This document shows, piece after piece, positions 39,369 to 51,975 of a stretch of DNA of 64,000 nucleotides. The notes under the pieces are model-generated. The model worked only from the letters and a program-made list of their open reading frames with translations. It was not told the DNA's origin and did no database searches. Numbering within the stretch: the stretch's first letter is position 1; each line of letters opens with the position of its first letter. A program made the translations under genes and the position numbers. The DNA is from Paramecium sonneborni. Lineage: Eukaryota > Ciliophora > Oligohymenophorea > Peniculida > Parameciidae. The stretch lies in contig CAJJDN010000077.1 in assembly GCA_905182985.1 (NCBI GenBank), forward strand, positions 124,001 to 188,000, given 5' to 3'.

Positions 39369-40606
39369 ATGATAAATAAAATAACTGAGTAATCTAACAT
39401 GAATGGTCCTCGTTAAACTAGAAGTCTGACAACTAAAGTTTCACCAACAGCTAAAAGAAATAGAGAAACTGAGCTTCTATATTTAAGTAAAGTTAATGCC
39501 TTTAATTAATTGAAAAATTATCAAATTGATTACATTTATCGATCGATTAAAAGTATTGAATTTACAAGAGGACATTTAATCTTTCAAGAGGGATAGAAAT
39601 GTGATGCTGTTTATGTAATCAAATAAGGGGAAATAGAAATATTTAAAAAGGAACCAATAAATCAATAAATTGAATTAAATTACTAATTCAATAAAAAAAA
39701 GTTTGTTCATCAAATGATTAAAGTTCTTGGAGAATAAACTGCCTTTGGAGTAGGTGATATTCTAACTGGAATCTATTCAATTAATGCAAGAGTAACATCT
39801 CATTTTGCTGAATTGTATATGATTAAAGTATAGGACTATAAAAGAATCCTTGATATGGAACCATAAATCAAATTATAACAGTAGGAAAGCGATAATATGG
39901 ATAATCTTGAACTTATTCCAAAATATTAATTGCCATCATTATATGATTCTGTAAAAGCATCATAAGCTCAGAAATAAGAAATTTAATATCTAAAGAAAAT
40001 CAGAAAAGGTATCACCTACCTCATTCCATAATCTTAGGGAACAGATGTTATGAAAAATTCTCATATTGATTAAAGCCTTGAAGAAATCTATAAGTATTGT
40101 CATCAATCTATTTAAGAAAGTCTGTTATATTGCATCAGAAAATGCTTCCAAATTATCAATAAGTAGACTTAGAAAATCCACTTATCTAAGGTTAAGAAAT
40201 TATAAATGATAAATTGTTATTGAACAAAATTATTTAGAAAGAATATACTATTAAAATTCCAAAAGAATCACCAAGAACTAATAAAATGATGTAGAATAGT
40301 ATTATTTAATCTTCCAATAGTCCAATGAATAAGAAACTTCAATTCAATTATTAAAAGGATAAAAAAAATAAACAAAATTATTCTATGAATGAAACGTCAC
40401 ATAGAGAAAAAATGAAAATTATATAAGATTCCTCACCTAATTCTAATTCATTTCGATCTGCAAGATTTGATACTGGTAGATCTACATTTCATGCTACTCC
40501 ATTATTTGATTAACATGATCCAATCAGATTAAAATAATTCATACCAACAGAGCTTTTCCCAATTTATTGCCATTTAATCAAACCAGACAATTAAGAAATA
40601 TGTTGA
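39369..40606 (+). CDS. Cyclic nucleotide-binding-fold protein, probably degenerate site
   Basis: ATG 39369 to TGA 40604-40606, one 23-nt intron (40094-40116), 404 residues. A single CNB fold spans about residues 45-165: IEFTRGHLIFQEGQKCDAVY, VIKQGEIEIFKKE, then VLGEQTAFGVGDILTGIYS and NARVTSHFAELYMIK. The phosphate-binding cassette normally reads FGE-x-A-L...PRAA. Here it is FGVGDILTG...NARVT, so the conserved glutamate is missing and the arginine is displaced; nucleotide binding is doubtful. There is no kinase, channel or catalytic domain attached. The C-terminal ~200 residues are basic and Ser/Asn rich. This resembles the many stand-alone CNB proteins of ciliates. A regulatory or scaffold role is only inferred. 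Confidence 0.8.
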
Positions 40607-40721
40607 AATTATCCTTATTTATAGATATTTTCAATTTTTTATTTCATATTATATTAAATATATATATAAATATTTTATCAATTTTATTACTCAATAAACC
40701 TTAAGAAAAGCTCAAATATTT

Positions 40722-41285
40722 TCATTTATTTAATTATTCAGTTATTTAACTGTTCATCAAAAAATTAGAACTAAGTATCCCTATAAAATGATTTTATTCA
40801 TTTTCTTTTTCTGACTCTGAATCTTCTTAATTACAACAATCAATGCAATTACACAAGAACGTACATCTTTATTTTTTTAAGTAACATTCACAATATTTTT
40901 TAATACATCCAGTTTTTTTACAATTACATCCTCCATTTTAGATTTTCTTTATTTATTGAGGGCAATTCGAATTATTACACCCTAAACAATTACACTCTAT
41001 ATTACAAGTCTTTCCTGCAGCAAAACATTCACAATAAGATTTTTAACATTTTGATTTCATGCATTTACATTTGATACTTATTTCATGGTATTTTTGCTTT
41101 ATAATTTTTTACTAAATAGGAAACGGTTTTTTTTCAGAATGAGATCTAGGGCTATCATCTACATCAAATAGTTTTAATTTTGGAATTGATGATTCTCTAA
41201 ATGGGGATATTGTTCCATAAAAATCATCAGATGAAATCAGTTTTAGTGCAAGTCGAATGAAAGAATTACAATTTTCTACAGCCAT
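40722..41285 (-). CDS. CRC (tesmin/TSO1/LIN54-type) DNA-binding protein
   Basis: Intronless, 187 residues, ATG at 41283-41285 to TGA at 40722-40724. Two cysteine-rich CXC motifs are visible: CKCMKSKCQKSYCECFAAGK with CNIECNCLGCNN, and GCNCKKTGCIKKYCECYLKK with CTFLCNCIDCC. In LIN54/TSO1 these bind the minor groove of CHR promoter elements and act in DREAM/MuvB cell-cycle repression. The usual linker motif RNPxAFxPK between the two CXC units is replaced by NCPQQIKKIQNGG, so the linker is short and divergent. The N-terminal ~70 residues are not recognised, and the C-terminus is acidic then hydrophobic. Strong family call; target sites unknown. Confidence 0.93.
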
Positions 41286-41748
41286 TACTATTATTATTCA
41301 TTAATGAGAAATTCAGAAACAAATTTTCAACCTCACTAATAAAATAGTTAAAATTTAATTATCATATTTATTATTTAATATTTATTTTTATTTCATCTTA
41401 ATAAATGTGCTTTATTTTCCATTTTACTTTTAAAAATTCCTATTTATATCTACTAAAGTTGATATTTCTAAAAATGATAATCACTAAGCATATTATAAGT
41501 TATAAGTTTTATCTTAAATAAAAATATAATAATTTAATTATATTAGAAAATTGATTTTTTAAATTTGAAAAAAATTGAGCTTGTAATCTGACTTGACTTA
41601 AATTCTTTATTCACAATTTGATTGATACTTAAATGAAAGAATATAATCCTTAGTCTATAATTTGAAAAATTATTATATTATGATAAGATTAATTAAAAAT
41701 TTGATTATAATTTGTAAAAAATAATTTTCTAATATTCAATAATTTTTA
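41286..41748. other. AT-rich spacer between the CRC and exportin genes
   Basis: No open frame of note on either strand. Probably holds the promoter of the CRC gene (minus) and the 3' flank of the exportin gene. Confidence 0.4.
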
Positions 41749-44700
41749 TCATTTATACATTTCTAAAACCATTTTAATTTTTCTAACAAAATCTTCTTTG
41801 TTTGTAATTTACAATTCCCCTTAGAGATTCTTAAAAGCTTAACTTATTTGATCAATAAGAGGATTTGAAATTATTCCTATTTAATTAGTCATCATTGTGA
41901 TGAGAAGAGTCTCAAACTAAGTATTCTAAAATTATAATTACATCTTATGGATTGAAAATGGAAATTGCATATAGTATTTCAGGAATTGCAAATATTATTT
42001 TTGAATTTTTTGGATAAATTAAAGTAATTTAGCAACTCAAATTAAAGATTTCATAAAGTAATTATTTTCCCTACTGATTTATTCCATTTATTTTATTTTT
42101 AATCATTTATAAATCATTAATATCTCCTACTGAAGCTTCTTAAACTAAAAATGTAGATATATTATTTAATAAAGTTCCAATTAATATAAGAGTAGTACTA
42201 TTCTCAGTGATTGTATCTTCTCCTTAATTATCACAAATAATTTCTTTTAAAGATTCTTTACAAATTGTCAAAATATCAAGATAAGCATTTAAATCACACT
42301 TATAAGCTAAGGTTTCTGAGTGATCTTAACAAATGCAATCAAAACATTCATAGAGTAATTTCTTGTATTTTGGAATATGTTAAAGTAATGGTCTATAAAT
42401 TAAAATAAGCTATATCTATAGATTAAAAAGTTCTAGAAAGCATTAATCGTTATAAATAATGAAAAATCCTTGATTAATTTTCTTTTATCCAGATATTTAA
42501 CTCATAAGAGCCAAAAGTTTGGCTACTTATTTTAGTTATAAATCTGATACTTTTGGTTAAGATTTAGCTGTTAGGATTTATTATTAAATCAGAATAATAA
42601 AAAATTTCATTGCTTTACCATAAATTTGATACAAAATCAATTAAATGTTTTCTGTAGACAATCTTGTGTTTCTAATATTTTAGGAATAAAACAATACTTG
42701 TTATAGAAGATAGCCTTGAATAATGTAATGATAGCTATTGAAGAATCATAGTCTTTAGCGAAAAGCTCAATATTTTCTTATGATAATAAATTTGCGAAAT
42801 CAGGATAACTAATTTAAGTTATCGAATTTAATACATTATTCTTAGAAATGTTCTATAAATATTATCGACATCTATTTCTGAAGCTATTCCAATAAGATCC
42901 CAAATATATTTTAGTATATTAACTTTATTCATTTCACCTATGATACTTTATTTTATTTAATTATAAATGTCCACAAGGGCATTAACATAATCATCAGAAC
43001 AATCATCTACCCAAACAACAGTTATAATTTTAAAGACCAATGCTCTTTTTTTTATATATTAAGGTGTGTTCAAACAAGTTATATTTAATTAAAAAAAAAA
43101 CTATTTAAGCATTTCAGTAATACTACAAATCTTGAAAACTTTTCTAGGAATATATTTTTTAACTTTTTAATAGATAAACTCTATTAATTTAAGGCTAAAT
43201 TCAATTAAGTTAGGATCAGTCTATGTAAATACTTAAAAGCTAAAATTAAATAACTATTTAAATTACCATTCTTCAAGCATAGTCTCCAGAACTAATAAAT
43301 AATTTTAATATCTTTAATCTACACGTATCAACTAAGAATATAGTTGAGAAAGATTCTTGAATTATTTTGTCTCCTATTCATAACAAAACGAATCAATTGT
43401 TGTAGTAATAAAACTTTCAATAAATGAAAGAATAGTCATTTTTAATATTCTTGTATTTTTTTACACTTATGGATTCATTATAAGTTCCACTATAAATTTC
43501 AAAATATAAGCCTATCCATCAAGATTTGGTTTTGGTTCTTCTTTTTATCCAAAGTTATAGTTATCAAACCCTAAATTCAAAATCTCAGTATTTGCTGTAT
43601 GCAATAAAAATACTATGGTTAAACTAATTACAGCAGCACATTAATCTATTGATAATTAATTTTATTACATTCATTATCTCCTCTTAATTATTCTATCATT
43701 TGTATAATTATACCAATATTCTCCTATATATGAGATTTAAATAAACAATGAAAAGGCATAAATGTTAAACCCAACAATTTCTTAAACTTCTTAATACTAC
43801 ATTCTTATGGTATTTCTGTAAATTAATTTTATTAAAAGAATGTCTTCAATACAATAATTATATGATTTTGCATAGTTTTATTTATTTGTACATTTAATCC
43901 ATCATGTAGAGGTAAATGTAATGACCCTTAATAACTTATTTAATTCCAGAGTTCTTATAATTTAATTATTGGACTGTTAAGCATAATTTTGACACCAAAT
44001 AGCTAAATAGTTTTTTAATAAACTTATTAAATCAATTAAAAAAAATTATCAAATAGAAATTAAAATTTAGCTACTTTTCTTAGGGTTAGATTATTAATAA
44101 CCCTTATTGCTAATGAATGTATTTCAGATGAAAACTCTGAATAATTTATAAATTAATCTTGGTTTTAATATAAATAGAGTAAACCTTCCCACATAACTCT
44201 TCTAAATCCTCCTTTGCATTTCTTATTGTGAAATATTGATAATCTCACACAAGCTATTCTTTAAAGCATACTTATGCATTACAAAGATAGATTTTAATCA
44301 ATATTCAAAAATCCTAAGGTATTTTAAAATAACTCTTTCAAAAATATAGGGTCTATTATTAATTCTAAATAATAATCTGGAAACTAAGAATTAAATTGCC
44401 TTAAATACATTAGTTAATTGGGAAGAATCTTTTCCATCATTATCTATATCTATCTCATAATAACTTAGATTAAAATTCAAGTTCATCAATTAATGTAATA
44501 AGCTGACAAAAGATTCTACCATAATCTTATTTTATTCATATAATTTAATTAATGATTATCCTTTTAATTACTATATTTGTAAATGAATTGCACTTAATAT
44601 TCTCTACAAAGATAGGCTAAATTTAAATATAAAATTACGTTTAAAAATTATTCAAGATTTTTCTAAATTCTATATATCCACTAGCATATGAATATTATCG

Positions 44701-46480
44701 AATGCAACTAATAATGTTTTCAAATATTTTAAAAAAAACTATTTTATTTGATTAAATAGTGCTTTGTATAATTTAACTTATGATTTCTTCTATTTTTAAA
44801 ATGTCAATCCAATTTTTTCTCACCAAAAGTGCAATAGTAAAAATTACTTAGTTATATACATAACTAGGATGATTGTGAGATTATTGTAAATAAATTAGAG
44901 CAATGTCTATATGTTTAGTACAAATTTCTGTAATATTTAATCGATGATCATATTCATTACTAAAGTACTCAGTATTCACTTTTTGATGAGGTAAATTTGT
45001 AAAATGATCTCCATTTATAAGACTTTTTTATATAATTGAATAAAGAACAAACGTGGTCTCAGGATTACAATCTTCTAGTATTAGACTTTTAAATAATTCA
45101 ATATTTGAATAATCTAGAACAAAGTTTTTAAGTAACTCTAAAACTTGTTAGTTTTTCTATTCTATCAAGGTCATTATTGCTTACATTAAAATCTCCAACG
45201 CTCATAGCTATTTTTGAATTCTGATGTANGACACCAAATAGCTAAATAGTTTTTTAATAAACTTATTAAATCAATTAAAAAAAATTATCAAATAGAAATT
45301 AAAATTTAGCTACTTTTCTTAGGGTTAGATTATTAATAACCCTTATTGCTAATGAATGTATTTCAGATGAAAACTCTGAATAATTTATAAATTAATCTTG
45401 GTTTTAATATAAATAGAGTAAACCTTCCCACATAACTCTTCTAAATCCTCCTTTGCATTTCTTATTGTGAAATATTGATAATCTCACACAAGCTATTCTT
45501 TAAAGCATACTTATGCATTACAAAGATAGATTTTAATCAATATTCAAAAATCCTAAGGTATTTTAAAATAACTCTTTCAAAAATATAGGGTCTATTATTA
45601 ATTCTAAATAATAATCTGGAAACTAAGAATTAAATTGCCTTAAATACATTAGTTAATTGGGAAGAATCTTTTCCATCATTATCTATATCTATCTCATAAT
45701 AACTTAGATTAAAATTCAAGTTCATCAATTAATGTAATAAGCTGACAAAAGATTCTACCATAATCTTATTTTATTCATATAATTTAATTAATGATTATCC
45801 TTTTAATTACTATATTTGTAAATGAATTGCACTTAATATTCTCTACAAAGATAGGCTAAATTTAAATATAAAATTACGTTTAAAAATTATTCAAGATTTT
45901 TCTAAATTCTATATATCCACTAGCATATGAATATTATCGAATGCAACTAATAATGTTTTCAAATATTTTAAAAAAAACTATTTTATTTGATTAAATAGTG
46001 CTTTGTATAATTTAACTTATGATTTCTTCTATTTTTAAAATGTCAATCCAATTTTTTCTCACCAAAAGTGCAATAGTAAAAATTACTTAGTTATATACAT
46101 AACTAGGATGATTGTGAGATTATTGTAAATAAATTAGAGCAATGTCTATATGTTTAGTACAAATTTCTGTAATATTTAATCGATGATCATATTCATTACT
46201 AAAGTACTCAGTATTCACTTTTTGATGAGGTAAATTTGTAAAATGATCTCCATTTATAAGACTTTTTTATATAATTGAATAAAGAACAAACGTGGTCTCA
46301 GGATTACAATCTTCTAGTATTAGACTTTTAAATAATTCAATATTTGAATAATCTAGAACAAAGTTTTTAAGTAACTCTAAAACTTGTTAGTTTTTCTATT
46401 CTATCAAGGTCATTATTGCTTACATTAAAATCTCCAACGCTCATAGCTATTTTTGAATTCTGATGTATACTAGCTTTCAT
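41749..46480 (-). CDS. XPO7: Exportin-7 (RanBP16)-like nuclear transport receptor, split by an assembly duplication
   Basis: Starts at ATG 46478-46480; the first 19-codon exon is followed by a 28-nt intron (46396-46423), and the end is TGA 41749-41751. The N-terminal region reads QVLELLKNFVLDYSNIELFK then ETTFVLYSIIQKSLINGDHF. The exportin-type HEAT segment VIFTIALLVRKNWIDILKIE follows, then LLHQLMNLNFNLSYYEID, corresponding to the NFDFIGT region of exportin 7. The C-terminus reads PLIDQISQAFKNLQGELQ. The block 43991-45228 duplicates 45230-46467, so the real gene is about 3.5 kb, near the usual ~1,090 residues. Further introns lie in the middle and were not all resolved. The receptor binds RanGTP and exports folded proteins (family knowledge). 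Confidence 0.75.
43991..45228. repeat. Direct repeat copy 1 (1238 bp), paired with 45230-46467
   Basis: Matches 45230-46467 wherever compared, separated by one N at 45229. It lies inside the exportin gene and breaks its continuity, consistent with unmerged contig ends. Confidence 0.9.
45230..46467. repeat. Direct repeat copy 2 (1238 bp), paired with 43991-45228
   Basis: Second copy of the exportin 5' segment. It is continuous with the true gene start at 46480; copy 1 is continuous with the rest of the gene to the left. Confidence 0.9.
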
Positions 46481-47046
46481 TATCTAAAATTAATTCATTT
46501 AATTTAATATAATTTTTATAAACAAATTAAGGATTTTCAATTCTTAATTGCTCTACTTTTCCTAAAAATCAGATATGTTAATAACACTATTTACCTTTTT
46601 AAACATGAAAATAACTATAATTTTATCTTTCTCTATCAAGATTTTTTAAAATATATTTGGATTTGTATTAGATAGATATTAGAAGGAGAACAATTATACA
46701 AGTAACGGCAAAATCGAATATAATTAATTGATCTGGAATAATATTTCAACTTTGTATAAATTATATGAGCAGCAGAACATAATCTTTGAATAATAATTTT
46801 TTTGTAATATTCTATTTTTAACAATTAATTAATTATGGTTATCTTAATAAATTAAATAGTTTCTTTTTCTCAGTATATGAATATATAGAAATATAAAATT
46901 TTTTAATTAAAATGTATTATTTTCAGAAAATGATTATTTTAGACATTTACTCTTTTCATTCTAAGAAGATAGAAAGAATCTCTAATCTAAGTTCATTAAG
47001 TTGAAATTAAGCTCTTAATTATTAAAGCTAATAATTGTAATATTAA
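46481..47046. other. AT-rich intergenic region between divergent genes
   Basis: No convincing coding sequence on either strand under the ciliate code. Separates the exportin start (minus) from the histidine kinase start (plus). Confidence 0.4.
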
Positions 47047-49536
47047 ATGTTAAAAATATATCAATTTTTTATAAAGTTCTTTTTTCATCCGGAAGAAACA
47101 GCTGATGTGAAACCAAAAACTATAATGAATTTGTGGACATTAAGTTTTAAAAATTAGGATATGGAGGAAAAATATTCAAATAAAGAAAAATAGAGAATAA
47201 TTGTCTTGTTTCGATTATAGTACTTAATTCATTTCCTCATAAATGTAATCTATTTTATAAACAATCAATTTTTTCTGAAAAATTATTAAGTAGCGTATTT
47301 TAGAGTGGCATTTTGCATATGGCATATAATTTGCATGATATCATAAGCTAACATAAAAAGAATTCATTATAAATAATTCATAGCAATTTCAGAATTTTTA
47401 AGTTGTGTAATAACTATACTTATAACATATGTTTATGTATAAGCTTAATTGATAAATAAACAATGTGGTAAATAAACAACTTCATAAGCTGTCAGTAGTG
47501 GAATATAAACTGGAATTATAATAATAAGTTATTTACTTGTTTGTCCCTTATGGTTTATTTAAGGTTTAATATTAATAGCTGCAACAATTTTGTTTATTGG
47601 ATTGATGGGAAATTTAGCATCAATATATTGGACATTTTATGTTTTATTATTGATGATGTTGGTATTTTTTCGATTTCTTGAATATTATAAAAGAATAGAT
47701 TTCTATACTATTTGTTAATAAACTTCTAATTTACATGCTTGTAAAAACATTTTCGATAAAACAGTTCCCAATTCAATATTAATCCTTACTGAGAACAATG
47801 AAGACTTATAGGATTCTACAAGTTAGAGTAAAGAAATGAAATTAATTTACAGTAATGATTTTGCTATAAAATACTTATAAGTCTCAGATGAAAATGAAGT
47901 GATAAAAAGACTAAAGAGTATTTTCATTTAAACAGAATAAGAATCTGAACAAGACACTTATAATTCATGTGTGAGTATTTATGATGTATTATATTAAAAA
48001 ATGGGATAGTTTGAAGAATAATTCATTTAGTAAATGAAAACAAATAGAACGACTATTATATAAAATGAATATGATATATCCGAATTTAGTGACTATTTTT
48101 TATGTTTCAGATTTGATTCTTAAAGTAAGGTTGCATTATCTTCAAAATAATAACTAAAAATAAAATCACATTTTGAAATCAGAGTTTTGCATTGTATATG
48201 GGAAAATAAACATTCTATTTTAGTAATCATGAATGATATATCTGAGAAGATAAGATTAAAACATTTAAAGGAATTGGATTAATATAAAGATAGATTATTA
48301 GCAACAGTATCTCATGATTTAAAAACACCATTAAATGGAATGATGATAGATATACACATTATGTAAAATATTTTACAAAAAAAATCAAGTATTACAAATA
48401 GCAATATTGAATAACTTTGTAATCATCTTGATGAATTTAATCAATCAGGTTAATTGTTATTATCAATGATTAATGATTTATTAGATTATAGCTAAATTAA
48501 TAAAGGATATTTAAGATTGATTCCTAAAAATTTTAATTTGAATAATACTTTCAAATTCATAAATTCTTTATTACTTAGGTAATCTAATGAAAAAGGAGTT
48601 TAATTAGTTTGGAATAATTAAATTGACCCTAATAATTCTGAATTATTTACAGATGAAAATAGACTAAAATAAGTTCTAATAAATTTGGTTGCTAATGCTA
48701 TTAAATTTACTATGTAAGGAGAGATTGTTATTATGGCATCTTAACCTATCGAAGAAGATCTTATAGAAATTTCTGTTTCTGATACTGGATATGGAATACC
48801 AGAAGATATATAAAAAAATCTCTTTAGATTATATAGTACTTTTGATATAGGTAATAATAATAGACATGGTGTTGGTTTAGGATTAACTATTAGTTAATAA
48901 CTTGTATCTTTATTAGGACCTTCTGATAAGATTGAATTAAAGTCACAGGTAGGCAAAGGTTCCACATTTAAATTTGTTATATTTAGAAAATTAAACTAAT
49001 CATTAGAAAATTCTATATAAGAATAAGATTTAAATTAAAAACAAATTGTTCCTATATTTCCCTCTTATAAAAATTTAAACTAAATCACAAAAAAAAGAAA
49101 AACTTAATAAAGAAAAGCCTAAACTTATTATAAATTAGAGAGTATACCTGATGAATCTTTAAAAGTATTAATAGTTGATGATACTCCTTTTAATATAATT
49201 GCTTTGAGTGCAATGTTAAATTAAGTAATTTCTAATTGTAAACTTTATAAAGCATTTAATGGTACATAAGCATTTGATTTATATTCGAAAGAATAAATGA
49301 ATGTCATTTTTATGGATGTAAATATGCCAGAAATGGATGGTTATTAATGTACATAAGAAATAAGAAAATTTGAATAAATGTATAAATTAACATAATCCCT
49401 TATAATTATTGTTACTGCTTTTACTGGATCAGATGACAAATTAAAATCTTAAAAATGTGGAGCTAATGATCATTTAGACAAGCCTTTAAACATGGAGGAT
49501 TTAAAGAAAGTCATTAAAAAATTTGGAATAATTTGA
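47047..49536 (+). CDS. Membrane hybrid histidine kinase with receiver domain
   Basis: Intronless, 829 residues, ATG 47047 to TGA 49534-49536. Residues ~50-215 contain about six hydrophobic segments, giving an N-terminal membrane sensor. The dimerisation/phosphoacceptor region has ATVSHDLKTPLNGM with His423. The ATPase region carries NLVANAIKFT (N box), VSDTGYGIPEDI (G1) and HGVGLGLTIS (G2). The C-terminal receiver domain has LIVDDTPFN, phosphoacceptor Asp757 in MDVNMPEMDGY and Lys812 in DKPL. All catalytic residues for autophosphorylation and intramolecular transfer are present. Such hybrid kinases signal by phosphorelay to histidine phosphotransfer proteins; none is encoded nearby. The ligand is unknown. 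Start and stop are clear, and codon use matches neighbours, so recent bacterial transfer is not indicated. Confidence 0.96.
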
Positions 49537-51312
49537 TGATAATTTTATTATAATTTGTTAATCTATAATACACTTTAATAAAAAATGAATATTCTATTGA
49601 TGTTGTTTTTTTATTATTGGAGGGCATATTAGTTTCTAAAATTTCTTTCAGAGTTTTCATTCTACCTTTCTTTTTATTATTAGATAATTTCTACTACTTA
49701 ATTTTGAAGCTATAAATTATTAATAGTTTTAAAAGTACCTTATCGATTGATCAAAATATAATCTTTTAACATAATTACATTTTAGATATTCTTTCAAATT
49801 TAATTAATTTATCTACCTAGATGACTATCCAGCAAATAAATTTCAGCAAGAACTTTTATTCAAATAAATTTAAAGGGTTATAATTTTAAATTTAATGTAG
49901 TTTAAGCTTTTTTTGCTAAAAAAGTCTTCAAATAAAATTAAGGATCTCTTTTATCAAGTTAATATGTAATGAATTTTAAGTTCTAAAAAGCATATTTTAC
50001 TTTTCATTCATTCTCTTTGAAAATGAACCTAAATTTATATAAATAATAAATTCATTTATAAAATTGATTTTAATGAGCCATATTTCTAGAGAATTTGAAC
50101 GTCATTCCTAGTACATTATCTACATAAAAGTCATGGTAAACGTTATCCTATACTTTTGTTTATTATGAGTGAATTTTGTTGTAAAAATATTAACTGATGA
50201 TTAAGCCCCTAATTTTATTGTATCCCCCTTAAGTTATTGCTTTTTAGAATTCAGATTAATTTAGGAAATTACTCTTTAAATTAAATTCTTTTAAAATGCT
50301 TCTACAAGAGTTCAAAAATTTAATAGAAATTTATAAGTTTAATTAATTAAAACACAAAAAATCATTTCAAAATATCAAATAAGAATATAAATTAATAGAA
50401 ATTATTTCTCTTAGAATTAGAATAATTTGGTATATTTATACCATATTTTCAAATATCTAAAAGTTTATATGGTATTTTAAAATTAAACTAAAATATATTT
50501 TTTAAATTTAAATCTTTCACAACTATCATTTATTACTTAAGAATATTTATTTACAATCAGTTGAGAGAGAAATAATAAGATTTACTAATTTTAAAAATAA
50601 GCCTCATATCTATATAATCTGCAACCATATAAAATATAAGAGAAGATGATATATCCTTGTTATTGCAAAAGCTACAATAAATTTATAAATTTATCAAATC
50701 TCTTCAAATTATTTCATTAATAATTTTATTGTTTTATAAATTTACAATAAGCTTCTTGTAGTTTATATAAAAAATAAAAGTTGAATTAAAATTGGAAGTT
50801 TATCATATAGTAAAACAACTATGTTAATTATTTTAATAATAAGAACTTTTATTTAATTTTAATCAAGTCCTTTATTTATTAGCTTTAGTTCATAAATTTT
50901 ATTGTATAATCAAAAAAGCAATATCTATCTATTTATAAATTAAAATGTAAAGGAGATAATAATTTCAAAATTTGGTAGATTAATTTTTTAACTTCATATG
51001 AAAATCATATTTAAAGTAAATGTATTCCTAAAAATTATAAATTATTAACATATTGACGAAACTAAGATAAAATATTTCTTTTAAATTAATAAAATTTGAG
51101 AGAGTATTTAATTTTTTTATTTTATAAAATTTTTATTTTTAACTAACCTAAGAATTGATATTTTTCATAATTAATTAATTTAATTTAGAATTATTTTGTA
51201 CAAATTGGCTATTAAAAATTTATTGCAGAAGTGATTTGAAAATTTGAAGTGAACTTTTTTTATTTATATTTAAAAAAGTATTATAATAAATTTAAAATTA
51301 AAAATAATATAA
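49537..51312. other. Long AT-rich region, at most fragments of coding sequence
   Basis: No gene could be built. On the minus strand near 49600-49800 there are coding-like strings, including a Gln-rich one (VVEIIQQQKERQNENSE) and a 29-nt GTA...TAG intron candidate. However, the resulting frame runs into the 3' end of the kinase gene, so it is unconvincing. The rest (50000-51300) is AT-rich with frequent TGA. Confidence 0.35.
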
Positions 51313-51975
51313 ATGGAGGGTTCGGAGCTTTTGAAGTACTAATTAAATTTAATGGCAAATGATCAACCTAGTATTGGGTTTAATGTATTTTTTCACGAAT
51401 AGTTCTTTAATGCTGGGACTTCTAGTTCAAAGAAAAATTTAGAATAGACAGAAAAAATAATTGAATAATGGAAAAAATTAACAGATGAAGATAAAATGTA
51501 ATGGTAATAAAAAGAGGAAGAGCTAAAGAATTAAATAAAGAATAAAAATAGCTAAAAATCAAAGTAAAGTTAAACTCGTTAGGATAATCAAAACCGCTCA
51601 AAATCAAATGGAAATGTTTAAGAACACAAAGCAATTGAGGAAATTTAAAATAGTATTTAATCATTGAAATTTGATGAAGCCAAATAAAATTATAAAAAAA
51701 GAATATCCGAAAAATTATAAGAAGTAAAGGATATAAATGATTAAAATGAAGATAAGCATGTTGAAAAAGATGAAAAAATACAATAATAACAAAATAATAA
51801 AAAAAATACTTCAAGAAAGAAAAAGGAAAGTTTAGATAAAGAGGATAATGATGAAGATTATGTGGTAGCAATTAAAGAAAGTAAAAAATCTAATGCAAGA
51901 CAATCAAAACCAAGAACCAGTAGGACCAGACCAAAATCTGGTTAAAAATCAGGATGTGGAAAAAGAAGAATGTGA
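51313..51975 (+). CDS. HMG-box-like chromatin protein with basic C-terminal tail
   Basis: Continuous frame of 220 residues, ATG 51313 to TGA 51973-51975. Residues ~18-75 resemble an HMG box: IGFNVFFHEQFFNAGTSSSK followed by IIEQWKKLTDEDKMQWQQKE. This is the typical FN-x-F...W-x-x-L-x-x-x-E/D-K-x-x-W/Y spacing. A charged Gln/Lys/Glu-rich middle follows and a basic end (KSNARQSKPRTSRTRPKSGQ). HMG-box proteins bend or bind DNA in chromatin. The box diverges somewhat at its start, so the call is good but not certain. No introns. Confidence 0.75.

Noticed and set aside
49600..49800. Small minus-strand gene next to the histidine kinase 3' end
   Set aside because: A 29-nt intron candidate exists, but neither splice phase gives a convincing start and stop, and one frame runs into the kinase gene.
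51422..51871. Minus-strand frame of 149 residues, Phe/Leu/His rich
   Set aside because: Antisense to the HMG-box-like gene; its hydrophobic composition arises from A-rich codons on the other strand.
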